Shown: positions 22,964 to 34,195 of the stretch, in pieces
How the letters are laid out: every line of letters starts with the position of its first letter
Numbering within the stretch: position 1 is the first letter of the stretch
Assembly (NCBI GenBank): GCA_000827205.1
Contig: KN832554.1
Span: 2,543,789 to 2,607,788, forward strand
Direction of reading: 5' to 3'
DNA from: Plicaturopsis crispa FD-325 SS-3
Taxonomy: Eukaryota; Basidiomycota; Agaricomycetes; Amylocorticiales; Amylocorticiaceae
Length of the DNA stretch: 64,000 nucleotides
Position numbers and translations under genes: made by a program
The notes under the pieces: model-generated
What the model was told of the DNA's origin: nothing
The model's database searches: none
What the model saw: the letters and a program-made list of their open reading frames with translations, nothing else

Positions 22964-24653
22964 ATGATTATCGCCGACGATGCCCCCGACTCCCCGCTCA
23001 AGGGCCAGCACGTTGACCTTGCCTCCAACTCAGGGTCGGGCTCGTCAGCAGCACCAGCGCCGCCGCCGCCGTATGACTATGGCACCTCGCGGCCTGCAGC
23101 GTACCAGCCATATCCTGGACAGAGCCTGATACCACCCGTCGCTGAACCTCCTAGAGAATCGCCTGCGAAGCGGTTCATCAAAGCGTTCGCGGTAGCCGCC
23201 GTCATCTGGTTCCTGTTCGCGGTCTTCACGCAGAGTGTCGTCGATGTCGCCCGGACGGTTCGTAGGCCACACCATCATGTGAGTAGCACTTCGGCTCGTA
23301 TATCTCGTAGGGCCTTATCGCTAACATGGTGGGCAAGTCTGATGAACGCTGGTCTTACCCGTCCAAGGGAGAGCCCATCCCCGCCCACGGCAATATTGGA
23401 GGCTGTTTAGGCCCTCAGGCACTGTCGAAGGGCCAACTAGCTGTAAAAACTGCAGAGGAGCACCCTGCGCTCTATACAAAGGCCTCATTCGACCTCCCAA
23501 CCTCCGCCGATCTTCTCCACTTGTTTGCACGCGGATCCCGTGTGTCTGGGGTGGCTAGCATAGCCATAGCTAACAGTCAGGACGCTCATGCCGACTCCAT
23601 TCGCGTCGACGTAGTTGCACGGTACTTCTACCCGGCCGCTATGGAGGACGTACAAGTGTGTCTTCTTCGAAAGGACGCCCATGGCAAGAAAAGCTACGGT
23701 GTGGGCATATCGGTGTGTGTCGTCTAGATCAGCGACAGGTCAAATTTACCTTACTCATTCTCTTCAGACACCTGAAAATGCCGGCCCATCCATAGGGGAC
23801 AAAATCATTTTCTTCGAAGTCACCGTTTCTCTCCCCGCAAAGCATCATAACCCCCTTCGGATCCCTTCTTTCGAAACCGATCTCCCTGGCTTCGCACACG
23901 AGATAGGTGACTTGCAAGGGATAGTCGAATTTGACTCTTTGTCCCTTAGTGGGTCAAATGGCAGGGTTCATGTCGGGGTAAGCACCTCGGCTCCCAGATT
24001 CATTTATTTGCTGAGCATTATATAGTCCGTGTCTGGCTCCGACATTTCCATAAAGACGTCCAATGCGGGCATCTCTGGGTTGTTCAATACATCCTCGTCG
24101 ATAACGCTCGTCACCTCCAACAAACAGATAGACATCTCTGCCAACCTCCGCAGCACCGAAGCCAAGAGCTCACCGATATCATTATTGCTCAAGACAACCA
24201 ACGGGTAATCATTCTTCATTCAAAACATGTCTGCCCATTCTCATGTTCTACATTAGGCCTATTGACGCTGCTGTCCGCCTTATCGCAGATGGTTCGAGCA
24301 TTTCTCCATACGCGGTGAATGTGGCGACGACAAACGCGGCGCTGACGGTCAACTACCTCGAGCAACCCCTCGACTCTGTCCTGGCTTTCGATGGCCGCAC
24401 GTCGAATGGCCCTGCGAGTGCCCTCCTGCCCCCGGCCTACGAAGGCAGCTTCGCGCTGACATCTTCGGGGAAGTATCCCAGAGTGGAGGAAGAGCGGGTG
24501 CGGGACCCTGCTGGGCTCGGGCGGGGCAGGTCTGTGGAGCAGCGCATGCTCGCCAGGACGCTTTCCGGAAATATATGGTGGGGAGACAGGCGGAAGACGC
24601 AGGGGTTGGTCACGCTCAAGACGACCAATTCGCCTGCGTCCTTGAAGGTCTGA
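22964..24653 (+). CDS. Single-span membrane protein with adhesin-like beta-rich domain
   Basis: Plus strand, ATG at 22964 (MIIADDAPDSPLKGQHVDL), stop at 24651-24653, about five introns. The N-terminus is proline-rich and cytosolic, then RFIKAFAVAAVIWFLFAVF forms one transmembrane helix. The remaining roughly 380 residues are Ser/Thr/Val-rich with repeated short strands and many small polar residues (VEFDSLSLSGSNGRVHVG, VSGSDISIKTSNAGISG, NKQIDISANLRSTEAKSSPISLLLKTTNG). This is the pattern of right-handed beta-solenoid, DUF4097-like adhesin domains. The C-terminus contains GSFALTSSGKYPRVEE and GDRRKTQGLVTLKTTN. Such proteins are common in Agaricomycetes with unknown function, possibly at the cell surface or vacuolar membrane. 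It lies between DPH5 and LSM4 on the same strand, with separate promoters. Confidence 0.75.
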
Positions 24654-24920
24654 GGAATTGCCGTCTGGACCCTGGATCGAGAGATGAGTCTTCTCGTTCA
24701 TTGTGTAAGCATCGGGGAAGGATATCGCCGTGTCAGTAGTGTACACCAGAATACCATGTACTGTAACCGATTCTTTTTTACAGAGTAACACTATCGCGGT
24801 GGATGAGTACATTTGAGATATTTCAGCCACCAAAGTCCGCGAGACCAAACAAGGCCGATCCGCGTTTGCGTTTCCTTGCTGCACTCCGACCATATACATA
24901 TCTCTTTCGCTCCCTCACCG

Positions 24921-25544
24921 ATGGTAAGCACATCCAAGACAGCCCTGAAACACGAATTTACGTGCAGAATACTGTTTAGTTGCCCTTATCCCTCCTAAAT
25001 GCCGCGCAAAATAAGCCCATGGTGAGTTTGTTGCTGCGCAAGTACGCCAAACGTCGACTGACCGAACCTCGCAAAGTTGGTCGAGCTGAAGAACGGAGAG
25101 ACATTTAATGGCCACTTGGTGAACTGCGACAACTTCATGAACATCACGCTGCGGGAGGTGTACCAGACGAACACGGACGGAGACCGGTTCTGGAAGCTTA
25201 AAGAGTGTTATATCCGTGGAAGCACCGTACGCGTCCAATCTCCGTTCCTCTCCTTGACGAAAGCGAGCTGATGGGCCGATAAATGCACAGATCAAATACT
25301 TGCGGGTTCCGGATACGCTGCTGGACGCCGTGAAGGACGAACAGGCGCGCGCGCGGGAGGCAGGAAGGAGTGCACGAGGTGCACACGTGAGCGGCGGCGG
25401 GAGAGGTGAGTTTCGTTCGCTGTCTTACGGTAAGTACGCTAACGCTACGTGATTTTAGGACGCGGTGCACCTCCACGGGGAGGCAGGGGTGGACCCAGAG
25501 GCGGGCCAATGCGCGGTGGACGCGGTAGGGGGCGGGGCGCATGA
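24921..25544 (+). CDS. LSM4: U6 snRNA-associated Sm-like protein LSm4
   Basis: Five coding exons. The first contributes only the ATG (24921-24923) before a GTAAGC intron. The second gives [14 protein letters not shown], the third [31 protein letters not shown] through KECYIRGST (Sm1 and start of Sm2), the fourth [22 protein letters not shown] (rest of Sm2), and the last a Gly/Arg-rich tail ([10 protein letters not shown] type). LSm4 is part of the Lsm1-7 ring in cytoplasmic mRNA decay and the Lsm2-8 ring on U6 snRNA in the nucleus. The RGG tail is typical of eukaryotic LSm4 and may be arginine-methylated and promote P-body assembly. About 140 residues. Assignment is firm; the ATG-only coding exon is unusual but restores the conserved N-terminus exactly. 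Confidence 0.95.
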
Positions 25545-26263
25545 TCTTGTGCTGATTTACGTGGGGTGAGCTTCTGCTGTTTTCTGTCCTGTATTCTTCT
25601 CGCTCTACAAATGCATCTTTGCAACAGCAGATTTATTGCTGTAAATGGTGTGCTATGCAGTCAGCTGCTCGCCGCTGTTTCTCCGCGTGTTCTGTTTCTG
25701 CACTTCAAACGTATTGCGACGTTGCTTGTCGGCGTTATTTTGCGCGTACAAAATCCAGGGCATCATGACTACCGAACACGTCGGAAAGAACGTGGGATGC
25801 ACGGGTCAGTGACGCTTGCCGCATATAATAATGAGGAACAAATGGCTTATGTAGACGCATGTCAGAAACCTTCCAATTTCCCGATGCCTTCACTTCTATG
25901 CACCAGCTCCCACTAGCTGCTTGTGGCAGCACTCCGTGAGATGCCTATCCACATCTTAGAACGTCCCAGCGCTTTCGGTAGCGCCTTCCGCGGCACACGA
26001 AGCTGGACGTGTTGAGAACCTGTCACAAAACGCTAGCCAAACCCGTTGCAGTCCCGCTACGGTCAGACCAAACCAGCAAGCGGTCTCTCAGGCTCCCTGT
26101 GTTACACGCAAGCGCTCACGGCAGGATTCTGAACGCCAGCGAGAAGCGGTGCTTCGCCTTCGATCTCCGTCTAATCCTACTTGTAGTTGACTCCCTGTCT
26201 GAACTTGCAACTTCGAACCCCTCCAACGCTATCCCTCTGCCTTAGTGTGCCGGTCTCGTCTCC
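25545..26263. other. Intergenic region
   Basis: About 720 bp between LSM4 and the second DUF6533-type gene, same strand. A 116-codon ORF (25566-25916, +) is open but has no coding character beyond an N-terminal hydrophobic stretch, and most likely lies in 3' untranslated sequence. Confidence 0.5.
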
Positions 26264-27920
26264 ATGGAAGGAACGCAGGCTTTGCTAAGGCTCATTCACG
26301 CAACTCGAATATGTCAACGTATAACTGGTGTTTTGTCTACTGCTTGCAGTTGCTGACGCATCAGGTTTTATTCTAGTTGCTCCTGCGTCTGTTGCGCTTT
26401 ATGACCATGGTAAGTGCAACATGCAAATCTCGTTCGAGATCCTTGTAACCACTATCCACAGCTATAACCATAGATCAAGAGGTGCGCCGCATGCATGGAG
26501 CGAGGCATGTGTATTGAGAGATTGCCTCGAAAACTATTGTACAGGTTGAACTTATATGGGTGCATTCCCGATATGCAAAACATTGTCTGCGATGCTATAG
26601 TTATACTGACCCTCTACCACCCACAGTCCAAAAAATGGTCCATTTCGAAGGTGCTATATCTCATGGTATGTTCGTTATTGTCATCGAGAGCCTTGTCTCC
26701 ATCCTCACTGCCGACATGCAGAACCGGTATGCCGGAGGTGCCGTTCTGGTGTAAGATATCAGGTTTGTGCAGTGCTGTGCCCCCACTGACCATGTGAATA
26801 CCCTCACTAGTGTCAATGCTGTTGGTCAGCTGTCTCTATCGCCCTGGTTTTTGCTACGCTCATCGTCTACGCTCATCGTCGCAGTCTTCCTGAGCACTGA
26901 TAGGTCATCTACGGTGCGTTTTTCCCCTATTCCGGATAGTCGACTAGCGATCTCATTCATTAGCAGTTGTAAGTATGCTTGCAATTGGGGCTAATGTCGG
27001 AATGCGACTAATGTGGCTGGACAGCTGTTTTTATTATCTTTCTTTCCAGTTGTTCATAAGCACCGTGCTCATATTTATAATGCAAAGTGCGTTACAGTGA
27101 CTTGACCTTTGTTGCCCCGGTCTTACCTCTTAGCTACATAGTAATTATGCAACTACGTGTGTATGCGATGTACAGACAGTCCAGGCGCATCGCGCTGTTG
27201 CTGTGCACGAACTTTTTTGCAGAGATTGCTGCCGCAACCGTTTTACTTGTACTCACTGAATTAGACACGGACGATTCTAGTGAGCTATTCGTTGTGTGGT
27301 ACATTCTTTGTGTTGACTGCCTCATGTTTTGATCAGTCAGCCAGAGGCCTATTCCTGGCGGGGGCCTCTGCACTGTGGTCGGAGTTCCTCGCTACCTAGG
27401 TCCCCTATGGTTCCCCATAATGGCCTTTGAATCGATGTTGGTCTCTCTGGCGCTATGGGTGGGCATCCGGCACGTATGGAAGATGCCCAACTGGACGCCC
27501 GGTCGAATTTTGCGTGTCCTCTTACGAGACAGCATCTTTTACTACGTCATCATCATATCCGCGTATGCTGTGAATGCGTACATATGGCTCTCGCTTTCGA
27601 CGCTCGGCGTGAGTGCCACATTTTGGCTTTGTGTAAGATGCTAATGACGGTGTCGCCAGGCTATATGGCTTGAGATACCCCCAGGGTTTTCCATTGCCGC
27701 AACCGTGATCATGGGATCTCGACTCATATTAAACCTGCGCCGAGTGTATTGGTCGCAGCAGGTGAACGAATCTGGTGTCGCGGAGGTGTCGTATATACAT
27801 CCCGTTCTACGGCATGCCAGGTCAGATGCCATATGGTCACTCCAACCGCTGTCACCGGACGATATCGACCTTGGTTACAATACGGACGATGCGTGGACGA
27901 ATCTTTCGGAGCAGGGCTAG
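26264..27920 (+). CDS. DUF6533-type seven-transmembrane protein (copy 2)
   Basis: Plus strand, ATG at 26264 (MEGTQALLRLIHATRICQ), stop at 27918-27920. Small exons give LADASGFILVAPASVALYDH, AITIDQE, SKKWSISKVLYLM, NRYAGGAVLV and CQCCWSAVSIALVFATLIVYAH; an exon near 27130 gives IVIMQLRVYAMYRQSRRIALLL. Then come GPLWFPIMAFESMLVSLALWVGIRHVWKM, RILRVLLRDSIFYYVIIISAYAVNAYIWLSLS, and WLEIPPGFSIAATVIMGSRLILNLRRVYW, followed by a soluble acidic tail (LSPDDIDLGYNTDD). It has the same exon order and matching motifs as the gene at 19051-20737, but on the opposite strand, so both derive from one ancestor. Members are Agaricomycete-specific integral membrane proteins of unknown function. Joins between about 26750 and 27120 are the least certain. 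Confidence 0.75.
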
Positions 27921-28164
27921 TCGAGGATGTGCATAGGTTTAGTCAAGCGTCGGGCAGCAGGTGTGCGTTCATCGTTTAGATTTCCACATTCCTCTAATGC
28001 AAGGATCACGTAGCTACTTGAGTATGTATAATTTACATGGTCCGGTATTTAATATTTTGTTGTAGTGCGGTCCTTCGATGACATTTGAGTTCCTGCATCC
28101 TTTGTCGTGCTAAAGTGAACATGATATATTGCTCCAAAGTCCCGGCAACGGCAGTTTAGTGGGC
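27921..28164. other. Intergenic region between convergent genes
   Basis: About 245 bp, AT-rich, carrying the two 3' ends of DUF6533-type copy 2 and the F-box-like/LRR gene. Confidence 0.45.
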
Positions 28165-29793
28165 CTACACCCATGGATCCCGCGTTGTAGCTCTCACTAC
28201 CCCGAGCAGTTTCCCCGATGGGTAAACGTTGTCGGTGTCCCAGCGGTGCATCCTATGTCCTTGATACACCTGACCTCCCACTTCGATCACGCAGAGCTGT
28301 GATTCAGGGTGCATCATGAGTTGAGTGGCGTGCTGGAGTGTAAAGCATGTAGCCTGCGCTGCATCGTGTCGGTTGGCGTTGTCCGCTGCAATCGTTGGCT
28401 TCACGTTGATACGCATCTTTTGAAGCCTTTTTGCATTAGCAGTGACTTCGACCAGTTTTTCCTGCCAAAGAAATGCATTGAAATCAATGACAACACTGCG
28501 GTCGATGTGGAGATGCGTCCGTACGGGTTCAAGAAAGTCTATGCAGCACACGAGCTCCTCGAGCAGAGGAAACATGGTGCAAATACACTCTATGTCGTCC
28601 ATGGTTGCCAGCGTCGTACCTGCAGCGAATTTTCGCAGGCACGCGCCGTGTACTTCGGCCAAATTCAAGATAAAACTTCGCGCGATACGGAGTTGGCCCT
28701 GGACTGTGAACGCGTGCAGGACGAAGCTCTCGAGGGATGCGCAGGGCCCGGGCACGAGACTCTGGATCCAGTGCCAAACTGATTGCGCCCCAATCGTGTC
28801 CATAGACGATGTCCGCACCGTAAGGTGCTGCAGGGAAGAGTTGTGTGGTGTATGTCTGTATGCAACGTTAAGCTGTCCCATCCGTGGGGAGATGTATTCC
28901 GTGTCAAGCGCGGCGAGTGTGGGCAATTTTGAAAGCAAAAGCGGTATCTCGGCGCTCGATGCACCCTTGACACGCAATTCTCGCAGCTTAGGGAGCTGGG
29001 AAAGGACTGTGAAATCCGTGAGTATCGCAGTCAAGTCCTGGTCAAGCAGTGACGTACATGTTGGACAACGGGATGAATGGTCGTTGATCCCTATCTCTAA
29101 GTGCGTGAGGGATTCCCCGAGTTCTCTGGCCCACCCTTCGACTTGGGGCGGTGGGCCCTCCATGCACCATATCGAAAGCTTTTGCAGTCCCTTCATATCC
29201 CGTAGTTGCTGCCATACTTTGGCGCCGATGTCGGAGTAAGTGCGGATATTGAGAGTGCGGATAGGCAAGTTGCACTCCTGTATAGCCGCGATGAATGAAC
29301 TGAGCAGATCCGCGCTTGTAAAGCAGTCGTCGGTCCACGTGAAAGACTCGAGATTCACGTAGAGTTTAAGTGCCTCTAGGGCATTGTCTGTGATATATGG
29401 GTAGTACCCTCCCATGGTACCGTGTACAGCACCTGTGACAAGGAAAACCGTCGATCACAATGTGGGGGAAGGTGAGAGTGCCTACATACCTGTTTCAGTG
29501 ACATGGCGCACATGATGCGCTAGGCGTTTTCTGTTCATTCCCTGCAGCACCGTTGTCGATGGGTGGTATACATCTACCTAAGGAGTTCATGATAGATTGT
29601 GAGCATTTTGAAATCTCGTTCTTCGGGTCTTCGACCTACGTACTCTAGCGACCCTGGCCTCCAGCGTCCTATATAAGAACGGGATGACAGCGCTTTGAAA
29701 CGCACTATTGACTAGTGCGCACGAATATAAGATCTGGCGGGTTGGGTGTTGCTCTAGGATAAGTGGCAGTAAGTCAAAGGGTATATGGGCCAT
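28165..29793 (-). CDS. F-box-like / leucine-rich-repeat protein
   Basis: Minus strand. Exon 1 (ATG at 29793) encodes MAHIPFDLLPLILEQHPTRQILYSCALVNSAFQSAVIPFLYRTLEAR as two overlapping motifs typical of fungal F-box-like N-termini. Exon 2 gives VDVYHPSTTVLQGMNRKRLAHHVRHVTET and the long exon 3 begins GAVHGTMGGYYPYITDN. The C-terminal 400 residues have degenerate leucine-rich repeats (LESFTWTDDCF, LPIRTLNIRTY, LQKLSIWCMEG, LRELRVKGAS, LQHLTVRTSS, LEELVCCIDFLE). Such proteins are greatly expanded in Agaricomycetes and are thought to recruit substrates to SCF-type ubiquitin ligases; the substrate here is unknown. A CPTC pair near the middle (SSRCPTCTSLLD) is notable but isolated. No interruptions in the long exon. 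Confidence 0.78.
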
Positions 29794-31906
29794 CGTGAGT
29801 CGTGAGAGGTTGGTCGGGATGCTTGGACGAGGTTACTCTACAAGTTGAGCCTTGTGATTATTGCTGGAGTCTATGCCACCTACAGCATCTGTTAGCACGG
29901 TATGCACATTTATACGTCGACTGGCGAGCGCCTAAGCGGTGTAGACATTGACACTTGCCTTCGTTAACGTTCCTAACAGGCAGTATCCAAACGCTCAGGG
30001 CTGTGGCCAACGTCTTCGTGACAACCCGAGCCAGACGACATTCCGAACGAAGTTTCTGTTCGCCTACAGCCTCAGGATGAGCACTGCACTGCCACCCACC
30101 CATCTACATACTTACCTGTAGTGTTATCAGTACTCGGGGCGAGAACCATGGGACTGTGTACCGTTAGTGGTCTAGCGCTTACTATGTGGCAGGTCTTCAC
30201 AGGCCGGTGACAGGCAACATGTCCTCAACTGTATAGAAATCTACATTCCAACGGTATCGTAACTCGTACAACTACAGCAAATACGCGGTCGCGCTATGCA
30301 CGGACCGTTGTCCACGTAGATTAGTACGGACTCGTAACACAGCGCGAGCCCTTTGTGTTTCGGGAACTAGCGCCTGATGAGGTTACATCGCATCGGTGAA
30401 CGGTGCGAGAATCATAAGAACGCATGACTGGTGACGGCTGTGTTTCAGCAGGGTCTCCAAAGGGATGTGTAGTAGAGTTGATAAATAGCAATGGATCGGT
30501 GGCAGGCACTGTTTCGCTCGAAGCGGGAGCCGGTCCGCCGGAGATTGAGGCGAATCGGGCCATGACTAGTGCATGCGAGAGCTTTTGTGCGAGCGGACGG
30601 GGGGTGGGAGTGGGGGTAGGGGCCCTGAGGCCGGGCATGAGTAAAAGGCCATGAGAGTCGTGACGCGTTCCGCGGAAGGTAGACGACCTGTGGATCTTTT
30701 TCGGAGGCGGGAAGCATTGATAGGGATGTTTAGCTTTATCATGGCTGAGCGCTGAAGGTGCAGCCATAGTTGACTTCCTACTCAAGGCCAGAGCATAAGT
30801 ATTGAATAAGGGCGTACTTGGGAAGGTCTCCTCACTTGAAGCGATCCTTGGCCAGGGTGGCCCAGTCCGTTTGATGCAATACGGTCTTCTGCGCGTGGAG
30901 CCCGCCGTTGGTAGCAGCCCATCGGGCAGAGTTCACTGCAAGCAGTGCAGGATACCTTATTGATGGGCGGAGGCCTTTCGTAAGTGAGAAAAGAGGCAAC
31001 TTGGTGTCTTGAAGTCGCAGACTTGGGTCATCTATCGTGTTTATCTGGCATTAGGTTTGACCGCACGCGTGGAAGGAACGGGTCTCACCAGACGGAGAAA
31101 CGGCTTCAGGGTCTTGATACATGGTGCGTAGATAATCCCAGAGAGATGAGACTCTGGTGAGCCCACGACCATCGATATATGAGGCTGACCCAAGTACAGC
31201 AGTACATGAGACCGTCAATACGTAGTACCTGGTCGAAATGAAAATAGGACTTATCGCGTCAAGGGTATCGCGCAACTTGCTACTCATCTGTTTCCCCAGT
31301 AAATCGCGCCTCTTCTCCGCGAAAATGCTATTGCGCAGCAGCATGGGCATCCTCAGAGGTCTGGAGGTTGTTGTTCTGTTTTTCTGTTGAATATTAGTAT
31401 CCGGCGTACAGCCGTGGCAGTTTTAGGTCATAAGGCAACGACGACTGGTCCTGACTAGTCCCAAAACCAGACAGTTATACGTTGAACATAGTGCTGGACT
31501 AGAGCGAATCGTAGTGTTCGGAGCGGGCAGTAAATAATGACAGCCAAGTTGCTATTGAACCTGTGAAAGATAGATGCAAAGAACAGGGAAGGATTCGAGG
31601 TCGGATCCGGAAACCACGCGACCCAGACGCGACCGTCAAGTTCGATGAGATTTCCCTGGGCCTCCTTTTTCGTCTCGAACATCGACACTGACAGTGCTTC
31701 TCGTAGGCATTTTACTTATGTTACCCACATGGACTGACTGAAATTTAGAAGCTAGCGGGCCGCCCAGGACGTTGTGGACGACCTGCGTGACCATGTCGAC
31801 CTCCTCCGGCGCGTTGAAGTCGTAACAATTTGAACACGATAAAAGGTTCGCATCTCATGGTAAGTGCCTACTATTCCCTTGTGCACACCCAGACTTATCT
31901 AGCGCC
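29794..31906. other. Region with no firmly supported gene
   Basis: About 2.1 kb. It holds one 154-codon open frame (30321-30785, -; listed separately) and minus-strand coding-like fragments: an exon-like CYDFNAPEEVDMVTQVVHNVLGG near 31750-31825, joined in frame through an intron-like GTAACA..CAG to FETKKEAQGNLIELDGRVWVAWF near 31610-31690, and a segment ending DWATLAKDRFK with a stop near 30834. I could not build one continuous gene, so this may be a decayed or very divergent gene on the minus strand. Confidence 0.4.
30321..30785 (-). CDS. Hypothetical protein, 154 aa, Pro/Ser-rich
   Basis: Single open frame from ATG at 30785 (an internal ATG gives MAAPSALSHDKAKHP). The sequence is rich in Pro, Thr and Ser (APTPTPTPRPLAQKL) with no domain, membrane segment or signal peptide. 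It could be a short nuclear or cytosolic disordered protein, or a chance open frame; the composition slightly favours coding. No neighbour supports a role. Confidence 0.3.
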   Translation of the reverse strand: MSRKSTMAAPSALSHDKAKHPYQCFPPPKKIHRSSTFRGTRHDSHGLLLMPGLRAPTPTPTPRPLAQKLSHALVMARFASISGGPAPASSETVPATDPLLFINSTTHPFGDPAETQPSPVMRSYDSRTVHRCDVTSSGASSRNTKGSRCVTSPY

Positions 31907-33756
31907 ATGGTGGCTTATCTCTCTCTGATACTTGTAGCTGCAACATGTCAATGGGGTAGTAGTGCATTGGCCTATGCTGCTTCCTCTGTCTCTCGTGGAG
32001 CGTCGGCATCATGCACATTGTCTGCCAGTGGCGGAGACGACTCCCCGCAGCTCTTGGCAGCTGTGCAGTCATGTCCTGTAACCGTCATTTCATCCGGGAC
32101 GACGCTGAACATAGGCACTCGCCTCAATATGACTGGCGTCACTGACAAACATATCGTACGTCTCATGGAGCTATAGTCAGTCACCAATTGACGCAAGCCT
32201 CCTCAGAGCATCGCCGGAACCATGAGATTCAACCCGGATATCCCTTATTGGACTGGCGTACGTGGCGTGTGCACCACTATATCATCGACCGTCGTGTGAC
32301 GCGTATTTGTCTCTCTAGAATGCATTTTCGTTTCCGTTCCAAGATCAAGTGACGTTCTGGATTCTTGGCGGTCAAAATATTCTACTGGATGGAGGTGGAA
32401 CTTTGGACGGTGCTGGCCAGGTATGGAGTGCAAGCCACTATATGATATATCGTCCATAGCTAAATTTGTTATGATTTTAGGCTTGGTACGACGAATTGTG
32501 AGCACACTGTAGCGTGGCTCGTATGATAAACACTGACTTGTGGTGTCACAGTGCGGACAACAGCACACTTCTCCGCCCGATCATTCTAACCGTTTACGAA
32601 GGAACGAATGTCACTGTCGAAAACGTTCAAATGGTCAATGGACCTGGGTGGAGCAACTTTGTTAGTCGTCGCTCCTTCTGTATGCCTAACCGTTGAACTC
32701 ATCTACATGGAACCAAGGTGAATGCGGCCCAGGATGTGACATACGACAACATCACTATAAACGCGGCCTCTACCTCGGACAATGTGGCCAAAAATACGGA
32801 CGGCTGGGATATCTACCGCTCCGATAATGTCGTCCTAAAGAATTCCGTCATAAACAACGGGGACGACTGCGTCTCATTCAAGCCGAGTAAGGCGCAAACA
32901 TTTCTCGGGTTGACTGCTGGACATTGAATATTCTTGGTGATAGATTCAACGAATATCTTGGTGTCTAATCTCCAGTGCACGGGCTCACAGTGCGCCACCC
33001 CCAAATTCATCTCAATATGCTATTACTTACATTCTCACATTACCAGTGGAATCTCCGTTGGATCTTTAGGCCAATACTCCGGGGAATACGACCTCGTTCA
33101 AAACGTCCTCGCCACGTACGTTCCAGGAACTGCAAGTCTCCTGACGATTGACGAGTCTAGCAATGCTCTATAGCGGTATCACGATGACCAACGCGCAAAA
33201 TGGTGCTCGGATCAAGGCGTTTGCAGGAAAAGGCGTAGGTAGCGGACTAGTCAAGAACGTGACTTTCGCAGACTTTTTCGAAAGCAACGTCGATAATCCG
33301 CTTATCATTGACCAGGTATGATCTGTCGTATCTTCGTGTTCGAGGACTGACTGATGGTGGTGGGTGCAGTGCTACATGACTTCGGCCACGAGCTGTTCGG
33401 AATACCCCTCCAATGTGTATATCCAGGACATTTTCTTCACCAAGTGAGTTGGGTCCAAGCCATGCTTAATATGTATTGACCCGCGGTACGTAGCATCTCG
33501 GGCACTTCTTCCGGCAGCGAGAAATCCGTTGTGGCCAACCTGGGCTGCTCTCCCGATCAACGATGCTCAAACATCAACGTCAACGACATCAGTCTAGCGT
33601 AAGTACGATTTTCTCCTTACTGGCACCCATTTGAATGACCCTTTCCCCGTACCTAGACCCCCTTCGAAATATGGCAATGCCACTTACGAGTGTCAGAATG
33701 TGAATGTTACGGGCGATGCTGCATCAGACTTCGGTGACTGCACAGTTACTGGATGA
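31907..33756 (+). CDS. Secreted exo-polygalacturonase (GH28)
   Basis: Plus strand, ATG at 31907, TGA at 33754-33756, about eleven exons. A signal peptide ([16 protein letters not shown]) is followed by the parallel beta-helix domain: [38 protein letters not shown], and the four GH28 motifs: NTDGWD, GDDC (NNGDDCVSF), GSHGISVGS restored across an intron near 33005-33050, and RIK (NGARIKAF). Many Asn-Xaa-Ser/Thr sites suggest glycosylation. The C-terminus has paired cysteines ([19 protein letters not shown]). The Asp residues of NTD and DD and the His of the third motif form the active site of this inverting family. Sequence style ([10 protein letters not shown]) points to an exo-acting galacturonan hydrolase that releases galacturonic acid from pectin outside the cell. 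Frame intact after splicing. Confidence 0.92.
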
Positions 33757-34195
33757 AATGAACCCTTTCGCGTCATGTACTCGGGACACATGCATCCGGC
33801 CGCGAGAGTTGCGCACCCCTGTGCAGAAAGTCGTCTATTAATCACTCAGATATATTCATGGTACAGATGTTCGAGACTGCATTGCATTGAGCTGGAAGGA
33901 ATCACGACAAAGAAACAAGAAGGTGAGATAAATAGTTGGATGTAGGTTGACTCTGAATGTGAGCCCCGCAGCGTGCCGAGATAATGGTAGAAGATGCGAT
34001 GGTAGGGATTGAAGGGATGGGGCCAGAGCAGGGACTAAAATTATTATCAAACACTGCGCACCATACTACATTGAACCACTGCGTATTCGTAACATCTCGT
34101 CCATCCGGTCGATAAAGGGCAAACTGCTGCTATATCCCACCTTCTGGGACAGTCATAAGCGGCGTTTGCTTCCAGTCAGCCGCTAAAACGATGTG
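33757..34195. other. Intergenic region between convergent genes
   Basis: About 440 bp between the polygalacturonase (+) and OPT transporter (-) stops. No gene supported. Confidence 0.45.

Noticed and set aside
25566-25916. 116-codon plus ORF after LSM4
   Set aside because: No homology-like motif, lies in likely 3' untranslated sequence.
28442-29239. 265-codon plus-strand ORF
   Set aside because: Antisense to the long exon of the F-box-like/LRR gene; its composition is that of a shadow frame (Ser/Arg/Cys-rich, no domain).
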